Below are positions 33,470 through 46,129 of a DNA stretch of 64,000 nt, piece after piece; positions within the stretch are counted from its first letter, which is position 1; every line of letters starts with the position of its first letter. This DNA is from Congeria kusceri (lineage: Eukaryota; Mollusca; Bivalvia; Myida; Dreissenidae), in assembly GCA_027627225.1 (NCBI GenBank), contig CM051026.1, forward strand, positions 1,561,501 through 1,625,500, given 5' to 3'. The notes under the pieces are model-generated. The model was given only the letters and a program-made list of their open reading frames with translations, ran no database searches and was not told where the DNA came from. A program made the translations under genes and the position numbers.

Positions 33470-34045
33470 GAAAGTCCTTTTCGTGGGTAGAGCCAGTTCT
33501 TGGTGTCTACCAGGAAGACCATTTCCTAAGTATAAACAGTTAATTGTGTCCGTGTGAAAATCATTTTCTGGGTATCGCCAGTACTTGATGTTTATGAGAA
33601 AGTCAATTTCCTGGGTAAAACCAGTACTAGTACTTGGTGTTTATGAGAAAGTCTATATCTTGGGTAGTGTTAGTTCTTGGTGTCTGTGAGAAATTCAATT
33701 TCGTGGGTAAAACCAGTACAGGTACTTGGTGTTTATGAGAAAGTCAATTTCCTGGGTAGTGTCAGTTCTTGGTGTCTGTGAGAAAGTTAATTTCCTGGGT
33801 AAAACCATATCCAGTGCTTGGTGTTTATGAGAATTTTAATTTCATGGGTAGAACCAGTTCTTGGCATCTGTGAGAAGGTCCATTTCATAGGTAGAACCAG
33901 TTCTTGGTGTCTGTGAGAAAGTCCATTTCCTGGGTAGAACCAGTTCGTGATGTCTGTGAGAATGTCCATTTCCAGGGTAGAACCAGTTCTCGGTGTCTGT
34001 GAGAAAGTCCATTTCCTGGGTAGAACCAGTTCTTGGTGCGCAAGC
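33470..34045 (-). repeat. 43-bp minisatellite derived from SINE family B
   Basis: About a dozen tandem units of 43 bp (for example GAACCAG at 33851, 33894, 33937, 33980 and 34023) read GGGTAGAACCAGTTCTTGGT, then GTCTGTGAGAAAGTCCATTT. The unit matches the SINE-B body at 12720-12770 (TTTCCTGGGCAGAACCAGTA, CTTGGTGTCTTTGGAAAGA). The left part mixes variant units with an extra CAGTACTAGTA-type insertion, giving a higher-order pattern. The overlapping minus-strand open frames (33787-34118) are the repeat read in different frames, not genes. Confidence 0.8.
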
Positions 34046-36010
34046 GCTGGATAATGTCTTTTATTTTCCATATTGTTAAATGAATCCTGTGCTTGGCATT
34101 TAAGACATTTGTTATCAAGAAGGGGAATTTTATTGAAGATAATTAAAGGGGAGTATTGACAGCAGGTCTACAAACATTTGCATAAAACAAGGTGCATTTA
34201 CAGATAATTGATATTTAATGATTGTTAAATTTTATGTCTATTATTATTTTAAGGTTTTGTTTGTATCTACAACTGACTATTATTTTAAAAATAAGGTATT
34301 GTCATGGATGACCCTTAGTGACATGGGTAAATTAGTTTTGGTAGTATAATTGTATACCATTACACAACATGCATGACATTCACGAATCCCTAAATCAACA
34401 GAAAAGTTATTGTGTCACTTATTAAACAATACATTGAAATAAACTGGAAAGTATATTGTTTTAATGTTATAATAAAAACCAATACAGTAAAATAGTTTCA
34501 TATTTCTAAGAAGTACAGACTACAGTCAATATTCACCTTTAATAACTTTTCTGCAATGTTTCACCACATTTACATTTTGTACAAGATTTTTTTCACACGT
34601 CAGACTAAACAAATATTATTTGAATCACATTGTCATGGGATCGATTGTTGATAGATCCAAGGGATTTCAATGATGCAGACTGCTGCGCTCTCCTGCATGT
34701 TGACAAAAGCAATTTGCAATTTACACGGTTTTGACTCCAGAAATAAGTCTGCCTTGCGCCAGTTTGACACGTTGTTTACCATTGATCAACTTAAATTTTA
34801 CTGACAATCTTAACATTTAATACTTAAGAGTATGAATTAGATTTGAATTTTTTTTTAAGTCAGATGAAGTATACTACATACCGAATACAAATTTGCGGTA
34901 AAAATGTGTTCATTACGCAATTTATTATGAAATCAAACAAAGTACAACAATTACATGTATTCAAACATCAAAGGACTAGGGTGGATAAGGGCCGATTGTG
35001 GCCCATAAAATTGACGATTGTTAATTTCATTTACAAACAATACCAATCATGCCTGTAGTTGGATCATGATGTGCGCTTGACGTTGACATGAATACCATAT
35101 CGCGTGGACTTATGACATCAGGCGGAACGTTCGAACAGCGTGCGTTTCTTCGAAAACAACGATTTTTGTCAATTTAGTCACTTTTGTTGTAAAATTTAAC
35201 TATCAGTCTATGTGAGTACCACAACCATTTTTCAAAGAGACATGTAATTGTAATCAGTCTTTTTGTTGTGTTATTATTTTTGTGATACTCGCATACGCTG
35301 TTGGTTAAAAATAAACTAAATTTAGACATTCGGGGAAATTGGCTTTTAAGTGAAATTCTTATTTGATTGGTAAGCAACTTGTCATTCGTGGCTCAATGAT
35401 GTCGCTGCACTTGCAGTTTACCGTCTTTTGTTAATGCACTGAACACCAGTAATCCAACAGAGAACACGGCTGTTAACTAAATCAAACAATGAAGAAGATT
35501 GCTAGTAGATAATTCTAACGTTTTTAGCCTTAACGGCTTATATTTTAAGGTAAATACTTCCTAGATGCATTAGATCTACTGATAGCAAATAAAACAATCT
35601 TACCTGATTTGATATATCAATAATCCAACATGCATCAATTTATGTTCGATTTGAACATAATCATAACACACTATACTAGTTTTACACTCTTTCCAATTAT
35701 TTGATTTTCCTAGCTCCAAATACGGCATTTACCAGCACTGCCACATTCCATTTTCCATAAGGCATGATGTTGCTCGAAATACAACGTATTTAAACCAGGA
35801 CACATTTGTACATACCGTACAGAAGGTATTATACTCCAAAATGTTCTTGTTTAGATTTATAATACTCGTATGCTTACACTTCTGTCGAAAACATTATATT
35901 TCATGATTTCTTACACATTGAATCGTGTGTTGTTTTTTAAAGATTGAAGATTCTTTCTGATCTACGTCAGAAGTTATTTTCCCAAAATTGTAACGATTCT
36001 AATACGTCAC
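34046..36010. other. AT-rich DNA, no gene
   Basis: No supportable feature. Open frames here are short and AT-driven. Confidence 0.5.
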
Positions 36011-36019
36011 ATAGCTAAC

Positions 36020-36116
36020 CTATGATTACTGTAGTGGCGTAGCGCGAACAGTATAGTATCGGACTGGACCAACAAACTATGCCACCCCCCACATCATTGC
36101 TGGTGGGGGCATAAAA
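36020..36116 (-). repeat. Fragment of the TTATGCCCCCACC-starting element, reversed
   Basis: On the minus strand it reads TTTATGCCCCCACCAGCAAT, then GATGTGGGGGGTGGCATAG, matching the 5' end of the 9491 element (TTATGCCCCCACCATCAATG). Only about 60-95 bp remain. Confidence 0.5.
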
Positions 36117-37371
36117 ATAAACATATATAAACTTTATGATTTTAAGATTTATATTTAAAATAATTTATCTAAGATTTAACTGCATTTCGACACCATAGAA
36201 TGAAAAGGGCATATCTTATATGTGTTAAAGAAGCAGACAGGTCCTTTTTAAGGTGGCGATTTACAATGCATAAAATTCATCTTAAAATAGCACACACCCA
36301 CACATTATAAACGTGTTTCGTCACGTTGTTATGCTCTTTAAAATTGTAATATTCATGTTTAGTGTTTGTCCCGATGTTCTACCCAATCAGAAGTGTCAGA
36401 AGTTGATATTGTACGAATAAAAAATACACTTGCTTTCAGAATATTTGGTCGACAAATCCAACAGTATCTTCCACTATTATAAAAATCCTCTAAAATTTAT
36501 TTAGATCCTGATCGATATATAAATCAATCCAAATACTTCGCTTTCATTTTAAACATAACTGTCTAGCTCTGCTCAAAATGTAGATTATAATATTTATTTT
36601 TTTAATTCTAAATTTAGTATTTTTAGCCCGCATTCGTGTTCGTATATCAGACTTCGCGAAATCTCTAAATCAGCTGTCACCATAATTACTATCATTTGTA
36701 AAGACCACATATTATTTACAAGATAAATACGTGCACTGTTAAATAATTAAGTGAATGATGTAGGCTATACAGCTATTTGTAAAGTCCTTTATTTAGTAAA
36801 CAAACGTTAACGTAGCATACTGGTAATATATATATAACTTAGGTGTGTTACACATTTTGTAAGACGCCTTTGTCTGGCTGTCTGACAGGTTTCACATTGT
36901 TTGATTTACCCGTGTCCGTGACCGCATTCACAATGAATCGTGCAGTAAACGGGCGGAAAAGGAACAAGCGACATGCTAGTTTTCTGCCTCCGAAAGTATA
37001 ATTATACTTCAATAATACTATTCGTATTTATTCTTGATATATTGATTTTTATACTTACGCCGCCGTAAACAATTCGACACAAAAATCAAGAAAACCAAAC
37101 AATTAACTGGGAAGGATGGTCAAAGTTCTCGATATGTGGCAAATGATGTTTAAAATTTGCTACGGAGCCACGAATAACAAACTTATGTTGTCCGATCATG
37201 TTTGAATGGAAATAATTTTCGATTGTATCGTTTTCACGAGAATATCCCCCTCATTTGCTCTGATAAGCGTTTTTAAACCATTCGGGTAATGCCCACGTGG
37301 TATAATCCTTACGCATTTTAACTCTAAATCATTGTTTGTTTACTTGATCTAATGGTTTAAAAAAAGACCGC
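36117..37371. other. AT-rich DNA, no gene
   Basis: No recognisable feature. Confidence 0.5.
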
Positions 37372-37645
37372 GCCTAGATTTCACCGCGCCACTAGGCGCC
37401 ACTCCCCCCCCCCCCCTAAAACTTCCCCACCATATATGGGCATATATAAAATGGTCAGACTAGAACAATATGCTAAAAAATTGTTTTTCGCTTTCTTCGC
37501 TGGATGAGTTTTGTAAAAGACACATATTATCTCAGTAAAACATAGCCTCGCCGCTTACGATTTCTTACAAACACCGTTGTAGCTGCGCCAAAGTTCAGCG
37601 AAAACGAAAAACTTTAGACAGTGGTTATATATACCTTTATTTAAG
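37372..37645 (-). repeat. Dispersed repeat, inverted partner of 40783-40950
   Basis: The reverse complement reads GGTATATATAACCACTGTCT, then TTTCGTTTTCGCTGAACTTT and GGCGCAGCTACAACGGTGT. This is colinear with GGTATATATACCCACTGTCT, ATCATTTTCACTGAACGTTG and GCGCAGGTACTACGGTGT at 40787. Further on both share GCGAAAAACAAT followed by AGCATATTG. A poly-C run (about 37405-37417) lies beside a GGCGCC word near the outer end. Confidence 0.6.
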
Positions 37646-39450
37646 GATTCAGTTGTGTTCTTTTATAAATTAGTGAATTTGATAAAGATGTCAGATGCAT
37701 TACAACGTTGGCACAGGTATATAGTTTAGTTCCCAACATTCTAAATCAACAAACTATTTGTTCAATAATCCATTATCAATCGCACCAAAGTTCATATTGT
37801 TTTCTGCATTCATAAGAAAGATATAACGTTATAAAGATATAACGTTATAAATACACTGTGTAGCACATTTGCAGACATTTTATGAGCATGAGTGTGTATG
37901 TGTAAGTTACTTAAAACATTCATTTCAAAAAGAGACACTTCGGTAAATGGTTAATACAAATAATGTTCAATGTGTGTGCGTTTGAATGTAGTCAGCTACT
38001 GATTTTACATGTTGAAAGATTTTCAATATATATATAACATTGAATATCAAAGACATATTTAGTGGTCAGGCATATCGAACAATGGCAATTTACCGCCAAA
38101 ACAGGTGCATGACATATAGATGAACCAGCATGACTTTTGAACATAATATGCCAAAACAATTGATTTGACGATAGCGATGATTATGATGATGATGATGATG
38201 ATGATATGCAAAGATTTATTATATATGTTTGATACGGATCTGTAGCTGATCTATGCAGACCCATAGACATCATGGGGTTATAACTGCACGATCAAAGGTT
38301 TACGCCTCCCTAACCCGAAATGCTTGAACCGCTCCTGCGCTTAGATAGTAGTGTAAATATACAAACATTTACTGTACCAATGAGTTGTTATTTCGTTTAG
38401 GTGTTTTACCTTTTTCGGGAAAAAGACTAATCAGAACATGGTCAAGTTTCAATGCGCAATGATGCTCTATATCTATCCAATGTTGACTAAGACGCTTACT
38501 GATGTTAAGCACGTGGTGCAAGTGATAAACATACAGAAAGCGTTGTCCCGTCCCGCATATAATGGACGCTTCCACAAATGTCTGTCATAATCTAATTATT
38601 CTTCAATTTTATCCAATCATTGCAATTGGATATCACATGTTTAGCAATTAAACTATTTCACACAGGAGAGCACGTGGTAATGTTTGTGATATTCAAATAA
38701 ACTTGTGTTTATGTTTGTGATATTAATGAATGGAAATTATTCCTCTACAATACTTCGGAAGGAATTTAAAGACATTCGCAATAAAAAGAAAATATTTGGG
38801 TTAATTTCTCCTTTTGCTTCATTTTTTTCTTTATTGTGTATAGGTTACAATATACTAATCTCATCTCTAATGTCCATTCAAAATAAATAGTAATTTTTAA
38901 TAGTAAAAGTTCATAAAGCATATATAATAACCAAAAACACACTATGCAATATATTTCCAAACAAATTTAGTTCAGAAAGGATCCATTAAATATCTTCATT
39001 CTATTGATACGTTGTTTATGTATGTTAAAACGAAACAGGAAAAAGGCTACACATGTACCCTATATGAAATCCAATATTCCCCAAACAAGTTCAGTGAGCC
39101 ATTCTTTTTATTAATGTTTTGGTGTAGATATACATTTGTGCATGTATGTGCGAAATTTTAAGAAACTCTGTCGTTTGGAACAAAATATGCATTTGATAAA
39201 AATGAAGTTTCACAAAGCATTATTAGTTCCCATTTGACACACTTAAATGTCCAGTCAAATTCATTATTTAAGCAGTAAATGTTAGGTAAAACGTCATCAT
39301 ACACATGTATATTGCCAAACAAAGCATGTACAAACGTATCAATTGAAAGAACCATAACCTTGTTGTTGTCAATATTATGTCAGCATATGTTCTTCGATTG
39401 TTCATTTAACAGTATGAAGGGTGATAATGACAATCCGTGAGCAGTTCTGC
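37646..39450. other. AT-rich DNA with a GAT microsatellite
   Basis: A (GAT)n tract occupies about 38177-38206. A short tandem of AAAGATATAACGTTATA is at 37817-37850. No gene is supported. Confidence 0.45.
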
Positions 39451-39452
39451 GT

Positions 39453-39752
39453 TTAGGACAATTTCCTGTCAGAATAGGCAGAAAAACGGAAAAAAGTACA
39501 TTTTTTGCATAGCATAAAATGTTTAGGACAATTTCCTGTCAGAAGAGGCAGAAAAACGGAAAAAAGTACATTTTTTGCATAGCATAAAATGTTTAATTTT
39601 AGGACAATTTCCTGTCAGAATAGGCAGAAAAACGGAAAAAAGTACATTTTTTGCATAGCATAAAATGTTTAATTTTAGGACAATTTCCTGTCAGAATAGG
39701 CAGAAAAACGGAAAAAGTACATTTTTTGCATAGCATAAAATGTTTAATTTTC
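39453..39752 (+). repeat. 70-76-bp tandem repeat, four near-identical copies
   Basis: Units beginning AGGACAATTTCCTGTCAGAA start at 39455, 39525, 39601 and 39677. Each continues AGGCAGAAAAACGGAAAAAA and ATTTTTTGCATAGCATAAAA. The first unit lacks a TAATTTT linker, which explains 70 versus 76. Copies differ at only a few bases, so the array is young. Confidence 0.88.
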
Positions 39753-40530
39753 ACACGCACAACTGTTCACGTTTTTCACCATCATTCAATTTAGATTTTT
39801 ATACAAAAGTAAGTATCTCAGTTCTCTGCGCTACTAAATTTGTATAATATAAATCGCGGTCAAAACATCCACGCTTTTCATGTGGATGACATATTGTTGT
39901 GCATTTCAGCATAATTTTCGGCCGCTTTTCTAGCAGATCTGGCTGGATTTACATGAAAAACATTGCATCTTAACTGTCAATATGTGTGATTACGTCACTT
40001 GAACATCAAAATTCAGATAGGCGTTTCGGATTTCGTTTTTATAATACGCGTTGTCATACCTGATGTTATTGACAAGCAAAAATATATTTAAAATAGTTTC
40101 GTTTATCAATGAATAAGTATAGTTTTAATATACTTATAGTAATATATACTAATATATACTAAAATGTGGAATTATCTTTGCTTACTCGTATTGAATACAG
40201 TGTTGATGTAAATTATACAATATGAAGGTCCGGTCATGTCCATAACCGCGAAAGTAGTAGGGTTTGAGAAGAACAATATCTACTTTAGAAATTAATACCG
40301 GACTTATTCAGTTTGAAACACTTAATAAACTGGATTAACAGTTAAATCTAACTATAAAAATCGTACTATCAACAATGAGACACACCATTGCAAGGCTTGA
40401 AATCCTGTCTGTACATGCTTGATCGCAGGTACGTTTTCAGCCTCATCATGCAGCGGAACGACCGCTCGCACCTTGCACGTTGGCGTTTAAGAAACATCTT
40501 TAAACGTGTGAAATTCATAGCTGACTACAT
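39753..40530. other. AT-rich DNA, no gene
   Basis: No supportable feature. The open frame at 40388-40741 runs through the CA microsatellite and is not credible. Confidence 0.45.
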
Positions 40531-40573
40531 TCAAACACACACACACACACACACCACACACACACACACACCA
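40531..40573 (+). repeat. CA microsatellite
   Basis: An interrupted (CA)n tract of about 40 bp, with a CACC interruption in the middle and at the end. Confidence 0.9.
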
Positions 40574-40782
40574 CAAAATGTTTGTCAATTTAGATCTTTG
40601 GAAACTAAACTATCTATTAAAACAATTCTGTTTAAGCTCGAAATAAGTCATTGCTTTGAATTTAATTTCAACTTTAAATCACGTATATTTGGTATAAATG
40701 TCTTTACTGTGGTATTTCCTGTGCCAAATCTTTATATATAATCTTAATTATTTAGAAAACAAAACCATAATATAGCATCCCC

Positions 40783-40950
40783 GAAGGTATATATACCCAC
40801 TGTCTACATTTTATCATTTTCACTGAACGTTGGCGCAGGTACTACGGTGTGGATTTATTTACTTAAGAATTGGTACTTTTTGTATTGTACGAATATGAGC
40901 GAGCGAAAAACAATAGCATATTGATCCAGTTTTTATCGTTTTGCGATCCC
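40783..40950 (+). repeat. Dispersed repeat, inverted partner of 37372-37645
   Basis: Colinear with the reverse complement of 37440-37640 (see that entry). The two arms are 3.1 kb apart in opposite orientation and diverged, so they are more likely two independent insertions than termini of one element. Confidence 0.6.
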
Positions 40951-41323
40951 AAAAAAGCTCAAATATTCAGATACTGACTTTAATAATCGGCTTAAGTCTA
41001 TTTCTATTTGAGTCAAAAGGCACATTTCGTAAATGAAAATGTCTTATAATCAATCTCTTAATAAGGAATTAAATCGTTCTACCCTTAACCGCCCTTACCA
41101 TTCGATTTTTATTGCATTTTTAGGTCATTTATTAATTTTACTTTTGAGAAAAAGTAGGCCCGGGCTTACACGGCCTAGATGTAGCTACGCCACTGGCGTC
41201 ATGTGTTGTTCTTTTCTTGAATGTGACGTACGCGTGTTAAAATTTCGGTACCTGAGAGTTCAACTAACATTTTATTAAATATTATATCCTTGCCTGCTTT
41301 AGAATGATCCGAGTTGTTAATTC
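40951..41323. other. AT-rich DNA, no gene
   Basis: Nothing firm. A TAGCTACGCCACTGGCGTCA word at about 41181-41200 resembles the poly-C-side end of the 37372 repeat. Confidence 0.4.
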
Positions 41324-41402
41324 CTGCGCATCAGAACTGAATATCTTTGTTTATTGGCCGATAAACAACGATATATCGAAAATTATTTCTTAAATAGTTA
41401 AG
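41324..41402 (+). repeat. Palindrome-containing dispersed repeat, copy 4 (3' fragment)
   Basis: Only the right end remains: GCGCATCAGAACTGAATATC, TTGTTTATTGGCCGATAAAC and ATCGAAAATTATTTCTTAAA. Confidence 0.7.
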
Positions 41403-41749
41403 AAATGTATACACAAATCGATAGAAAAGTACGACAAATACATTTGCTCAAATTTTCACGTAATTTCGTTGATTCAGTTTTGAGAAAATCTTAAATGAAA
41501 CGGGACCAATTCAAAAAGGTTGTTGAGTGTACTTCTGTTGCTGTTTTAAACTTAAGATCATCTTTAAAATAAGTGTAGCTGCACTTCATGTACGACTGTT
41601 TGTAAATCGTTTCTTTACTTTCTTATGAAAGATTTCGCATTGCGATGTATGTTTTATTTCCTTTTACTTTTAACACGTTTGAACGTGAACTATTTTGTTT
41701 TTATCTTCTGTTATATCTTTCATATATGACAACATGACACGACAATTAC

Positions 41750-42150
41750 GACACAGCGCCTTTAAAGTTGTAAAGAAAGGATTATACTGCATTGTTAATT
41801 TCAATACGTTGCACGAGGTTTTACAGGAAATCAATCATTAAAGGAACGGTACAATATTTTCGTGTAAGCCGTGTGTTTTCGTGTATACGTATACATCTAT
41901 GGTATGTTTTTATTGCGTTTTGACAAGTAAGTATTGGAGTTTGGAAATTCAGACCGTGCAGAATTCCGTGCTTGTAATTTAACGCATATTTTAAACTAAT
42001 GACGATTTGGAACTATGTTTTCATAATGAACTTTAAATTTTAATATATGTGCACGTGAAACAAAACTACAAACAAGAACGTGGACTGTGAAGCGCTGTTG
42101 TCGAGAAGTGGAAGTCAGCAAAGATAAGTTTTGTTTATTCTGATATAAAA
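41750..42150 (+). repeat. Diverged ~400-bp dispersed segment (copy at 60940-61345)
   Basis: Colinear words with 60940-61345 include AGCGCCTTTAAAGTTGTAAA / AGCGCCTTAGAAGTTTGTAA, a TTGCACGAGGTTTTACAGG / ATGCACGAGTTTTCTCAGG pair, and near the right end GTGGACTGTGAAGCGCTGTT / GGCGGACTGTGCAACTCGGC with AAGATAAGTT. No coding frame is conserved that I can see. Confidence 0.55.
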
Positions 42151-42410
42151 GATCTAGAACGAGATGCACGTTTACTTACCAAAAGAGCGTGAAGATGTGT
42201 ATGAGTATGATTTTCTGCGCCACTCGTGAAAATATAAATGTCTATGATCACTCGTGAATTAAAATAGATATTCTACCGAAACCAACAAAATGTAATGTCC
42301 TCTATTTCTTTTAAAATTAAATGATACCGAATAAAGCTTCAGTTGAATAAGAATTCCAGCCAACGACGGTGAGATTTATTTTAAAACAATGAGTTAAAAA
42401 TGTAAGTGAA

Positions 42411-42627
42411 TTAAAGGGACCTATTCACTGATTGTTTTAAAGTATGCCATTAATATATCTCAACTAGACAGATTTAAGCATCCGAACTAAGCGATAGCTC
42501 AAGTATTATAACAAGAACGGGAAATATAAACCAGAAAATAAAAAGTTGCTCCCGCCGGCTTTCCGGAACCTTTTACTTCCCGAGCAAAAGGCTAACGCCG
42601 TTACCACTCGGCAAGTCAGTCGAGTCC
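42411..42627 (-). mobile_element. SINE family A, uninterrupted copy
   Basis: On the minus strand the tRNA-like head (GACTGACTTGCCGAGTGGTA, then GTTAGCCTTTT) is followed by TACTTGAGCTATCGCTTAGT, CGGATGCTTAAATCTGTCTA and the tail AATAGGTCCCTTTAA. Length is about 217 bp. This is the reference copy for recognising the split SINE at 23431-26425. The B box is degraded. Confidence 0.7.
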
Positions 42628-43489
42628 AAATTATTCCATCGTTTAGCTTCCAAACGCTTTATAATTTTATCAATTTCAACTGATGATTACTCATGAAACG
42701 AAACGGTATTTACAGTATAGTATTATGTCCGTAGTGTTATTTCGCCTTTTTATACACTGTTATTTTATTTTAGCATATTTACTTTGCAGTGAATGTTATT
42801 TGTCAGTTTCAGTAATTATTTGAAATTCCCAAACGTTAAAATAACGACAGCCGAGATTGTATCATGATGTAACACGGATTGTGTCCCTTTAAACTGTCAT
42901 TTGTAGGACAACGTGCAGCATTCCCGAAAATGCAATCATTGCCTTTTTATGTTAGAAACCAGTAAATCCAATTCCCATAGGCTCCCATTGTAAAACAGCA
43001 AAATCTCCTGGCGTCTTTCGCCATTTTCCTTTGATTCACGAGTCTGGTCTCTTTGGAAAATTTCGAATACAAACGATATGTTATGCTACTTGCAAGAAAA
43101 TGCATCTCGCTTAATTGAAGTCATCGTAAGAAGCACAGAATGCAGTCGCCTTTTCGACAAAACCACATTCTGTCTACACATAAACTTCTGAGAATTCAAC
43201 TTTCAATTAAGGCGGTGTCACCTTACATCAAAAGCACAGGATTCAGGGTTCGTTTTCAGGAAATAACCATTTACACCAGTGTACGTTGTGTAAAATTTCT
43301 CTTCGAACAGAAGAAAAAAACTACAAGTATTCAATATATGGCCTACCTTTGGGTGGACCATTTAACCATCATATCAAACCACCTTATTTCCTGTGTGATT
43401 GGTATAATGCGTGGTCGCAAAAATGCATGTTAATGAGTGTCGGCAAACCATTCATAATAAAAAGTTGAGATTTATGAGGTAAAGATATA
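42628..43489. other. No gene seen
   Basis: Moderately AT-rich. The overlapping plus-strand frames at 43140-43468 show no domain. Confidence 0.4.
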
Positions 43490-44010
43490 CTGCCCTTAAC
43501 CGTCACGTTACGACCTCCAAATTGTCCTTTCTCGTGCACACGCCATATTGAAAACTGTCCCATTTACGATGGTGCGCGTGCCTAGTTGTCACTTCCGGTA
43601 GCGTTAAACGGAATTATCAGTGTTGACAACGCTAGCACAGTCGACCCTTAAACGTCAAACATATCTGGGCCAGATCCACCACAATGCACGTTGTCTTAAC
43701 GTAAATGGTACTTGGAATTTCGGACGTAGAGTTGCCCCAGTTTGAATGCACGTCATCAGTTTACGTACCGTCATATCGCTAATGGGCCTTGATGCGTGCT
43801 GAGTGTGATTTGCCGTTTCCAGCGCATATTGTTTGCAGAGACGGGTTAAAATTATTTGCGTCTTATTCAGGGATTGTAACTTTTTCCCATAAGTCGTATG
43901 CGACATTCCGTTACACTTCCGGTAGCTGGGAATTATGACGAAGCGTTGCTATCGTCATCGGCTGTCGTTGAAACTCCGTGCTACCTACAATTATTAATAC
44001 GGATTAAATG
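43490..44010 (+). repeat. Long dispersed segment, copy A
   Basis: Shares ordered words with 46130-46500 and 63290-63510: CTCGTGCACACG, CACTTCCGGTAGCG/CATTTCCGGTTACG, CCAGATCCACCACAATGCAC, TAACGTAAATGGTACTTGGA, ATTTCGGACGT, ACGTACCGTCATATCGC and CGAAGCGTTGCTATCGTCAT. CpG-rich words persist in all copies. I cannot find a frame open in all three copies. Confidence 0.6.
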
Positions 44011-45359
44011 ATTATTTTGGTTATGCCCTTTCATGTTATTAAGTAACAAAAGTATACGGTTCGACGTGGATATCATTCGGTATCAAATCGGTTTTGGGTT
44101 TTATTGGCGTTTTGAGTACAAACATGACTTGTAACACAAAACTGCGTTATAACATTTGAACAATTGGCGTATATCTTGATAGTTTGCCGTCTTAGTTATT
44201 GACAGAGTTTATAAGTGGTGTAAAGATTTATTGTCATATTAAGGTGTCCTTGATTACGATAATTATGCACCTATCAATGATTTCCCAGCCGGGGGGTGGG
44301 GGGAGCGGTGGTCATACTGGGCTTTAGACTGAAAGCGGTTTCCGACAGGCGGAAATTTGACATTCCGAACGATTGCGGGTCCCGGGGTAAGTAATAGGTA
44401 ATAGGCATTGGTCGGATATTATCCCAGTAATATAGGCCGTAAGGCCATTCGATAGACATATAGCAGCTGCCACTGAGGGGATTGAGACAAATATGCTTGG
44501 CTCTAGGGTGGTAAATTAGAAATAAACTAAAATTTGTAAAAATTCCCCTTGGTCAGCCTACTGACGCTTCATAACACAGACGCATGGGTCCCATGCAAAA
44601 ATTCGCAAATTTTAATTGATATTTCTGTCTATTCATCACAGTTTCTCAGATTTATATAGGTGCTGATATCAGTTATTATAATACATTGTAGGCTAACTGC
44701 ATGTGTCTTATTTATACCGTAGAAAATGTTGATTTCATATAATTTTGTATTATTTCGTCGCGTTATCATTTGTGTACTTATTGCACGTGATACATGTCGT
44801 AGATACGTGGTTAAGTATCGGGCTGTCGGAGGGAATGGTGTTTATTGCCCTGGTGGTTTGCTGTGTTAAATTACTCTTAGACATTGAAAAGTGTTTCAAA
44901 AGACGTTCTTCATAATCATGTGTCTGCATTTTGAAGCATTTGAATATTCTAAGTCTGTGTTATTCAGGTTCTACACGTGCAATGAATTAGTCCGTAAGTG
45001 AATTCCTAACATGGCTAAATTGTATACTATGTGACTTGACTATCGTGTAGATTCGTACAAATAATAATACAGAAGCTTTATTATAAGAAATGCTCTTTTG
45101 GCATTTATATAGTTACCAGTTTTACAAAATATGTAGACGTAACTATTCTGCACGATTGTTGAGACCTTGTGTATAAATGTATCTATAAACGTTGAAATTG
45201 ACGATTGAGAATCGAGTTGCCATGTATTTGCATGTTGTAGATATCAAATTAATTGCTATATTGAATTAAACAAAATAGATTACTTTGACAACGCATCGGG
45301 GGTGGGGGGAGCTATATTCCCAAATCTGTGGGCATTATGTTGTATAAGCCAGCTAATTG
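44011..45359. other. No gene seen
   Basis: AT-rich. G-rich runs at 44289-44307 and 45297-45310 (GGGGGTGGGGGGAG) are nearly the same word, suggesting related flanks, but nothing longer aligns by eye. Confidence 0.4.
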
Positions 45360-45432
45360 ACACTTTAGAGTCCATTCCCTGGGACCAGTACTTGATGTCT
45401 TGAGAAAGATCATTCGAACGCTTCCCGAGTAC
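45360..45432 (-). repeat. SINE family B body fragment
   Basis: CATTCCCTGGGACCAGTACT, then TGATGTCTTGAGAAAGATCA and CTTCCCGAGTA match the SINE-B body at 12735-12790 in the same orientation. No head or target duplication remains. Confidence 0.5.
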
Positions 45433-45699
45433 TGTATTTATTTCATTGGTATAAATTGCAAAATTCTCAAAGTCATAATTTGTGTCATCTCTTACAGCTC
45501 TATTCAAAAGGTGTCTTGTTTTTCGCTTGGAATGTATGTATATGCTGGATGTGTGATGATTTTCCTTGCTTGCAGACAGTCGGCTTCGGATTCTAGCCAG
45601 GGAGTGAACTAAATCGTTGGAAAGTTTCCGTGGCGATGTGGCACGGAATGTTGTAGTGTGCGATCATCATACTCCGGTTTCCTGTATACTAGTTTAAGA

Positions 45700-46026
45700 A
45701 ATAGTTTCGATTTATCATTGTTTATCGGCCAATATACAACGCTTTGAAGTTCTGATGCCTAGGAATTAAACAACGTTAGCCCGAGTTGTTTAATAACCAC
45801 GCATCAAAACGACAGAGAGTTGTTTATTGGCCGATAAGCAACGATGATGTGAAAATTATTTCGATTCTTACACGATCTGACATATATTTCTGCAATTGTA
45901 ATTGGAGCTACTTTTTCTATACTCCGCTCAGAATCAGGAATTCTTTTTGCGTTGTTTATTGGGTAGTTAAAAAACGTTAATTTTGTCCTTTGTCTACAGA
46001 AAAATTAGCGAGTATCATGTTAGAAT
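45700..46026 (-). repeat. Palindrome-containing dispersed repeat, copy 5
   Basis: A full-length reversed copy: TTGTTTATCGGCCAATATAC, GTTCTGATGCCTAGGAATTA, AACAACGTTAGCCCGAGTTG, TTGTTTATTGGCCGATAAGC, CTATACTCCGCTCAGAATCA, TTGCGTTGTTTATTGGGTAG and a terminal GTATCATGTTAGAAT. Confidence 0.8.
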
Positions 46027-46129
46027 AATTGGTTTACCGTGTGGTCTCTAAAACTCTGTTTATAACGCTCCCTGTTTAAGTTGCCGTTCACAATAACACG
46101 TTTAATTTTACAATGTAGTCCATGTAGCC

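Noticed and set aside
33787..34118. Minus-strand frames of 94 and 77 codons with a repeated peptide
   Set aside because: They are the SINE-derived 43-bp minisatellite read in two frames.
37372..40950. One 3.6-kb transposon with long terminal inverted repeats
   Set aside because: The arms are well diverged, do not start at a common terminal base and enclose unrelated DNA; two independent inverted insertions are simpler.
43140..43468. Overlapping plus-strand frames of 97 and 60 codons
   Set aside because: No recognisable domain, and two frames open at once suggests composition and not coding.
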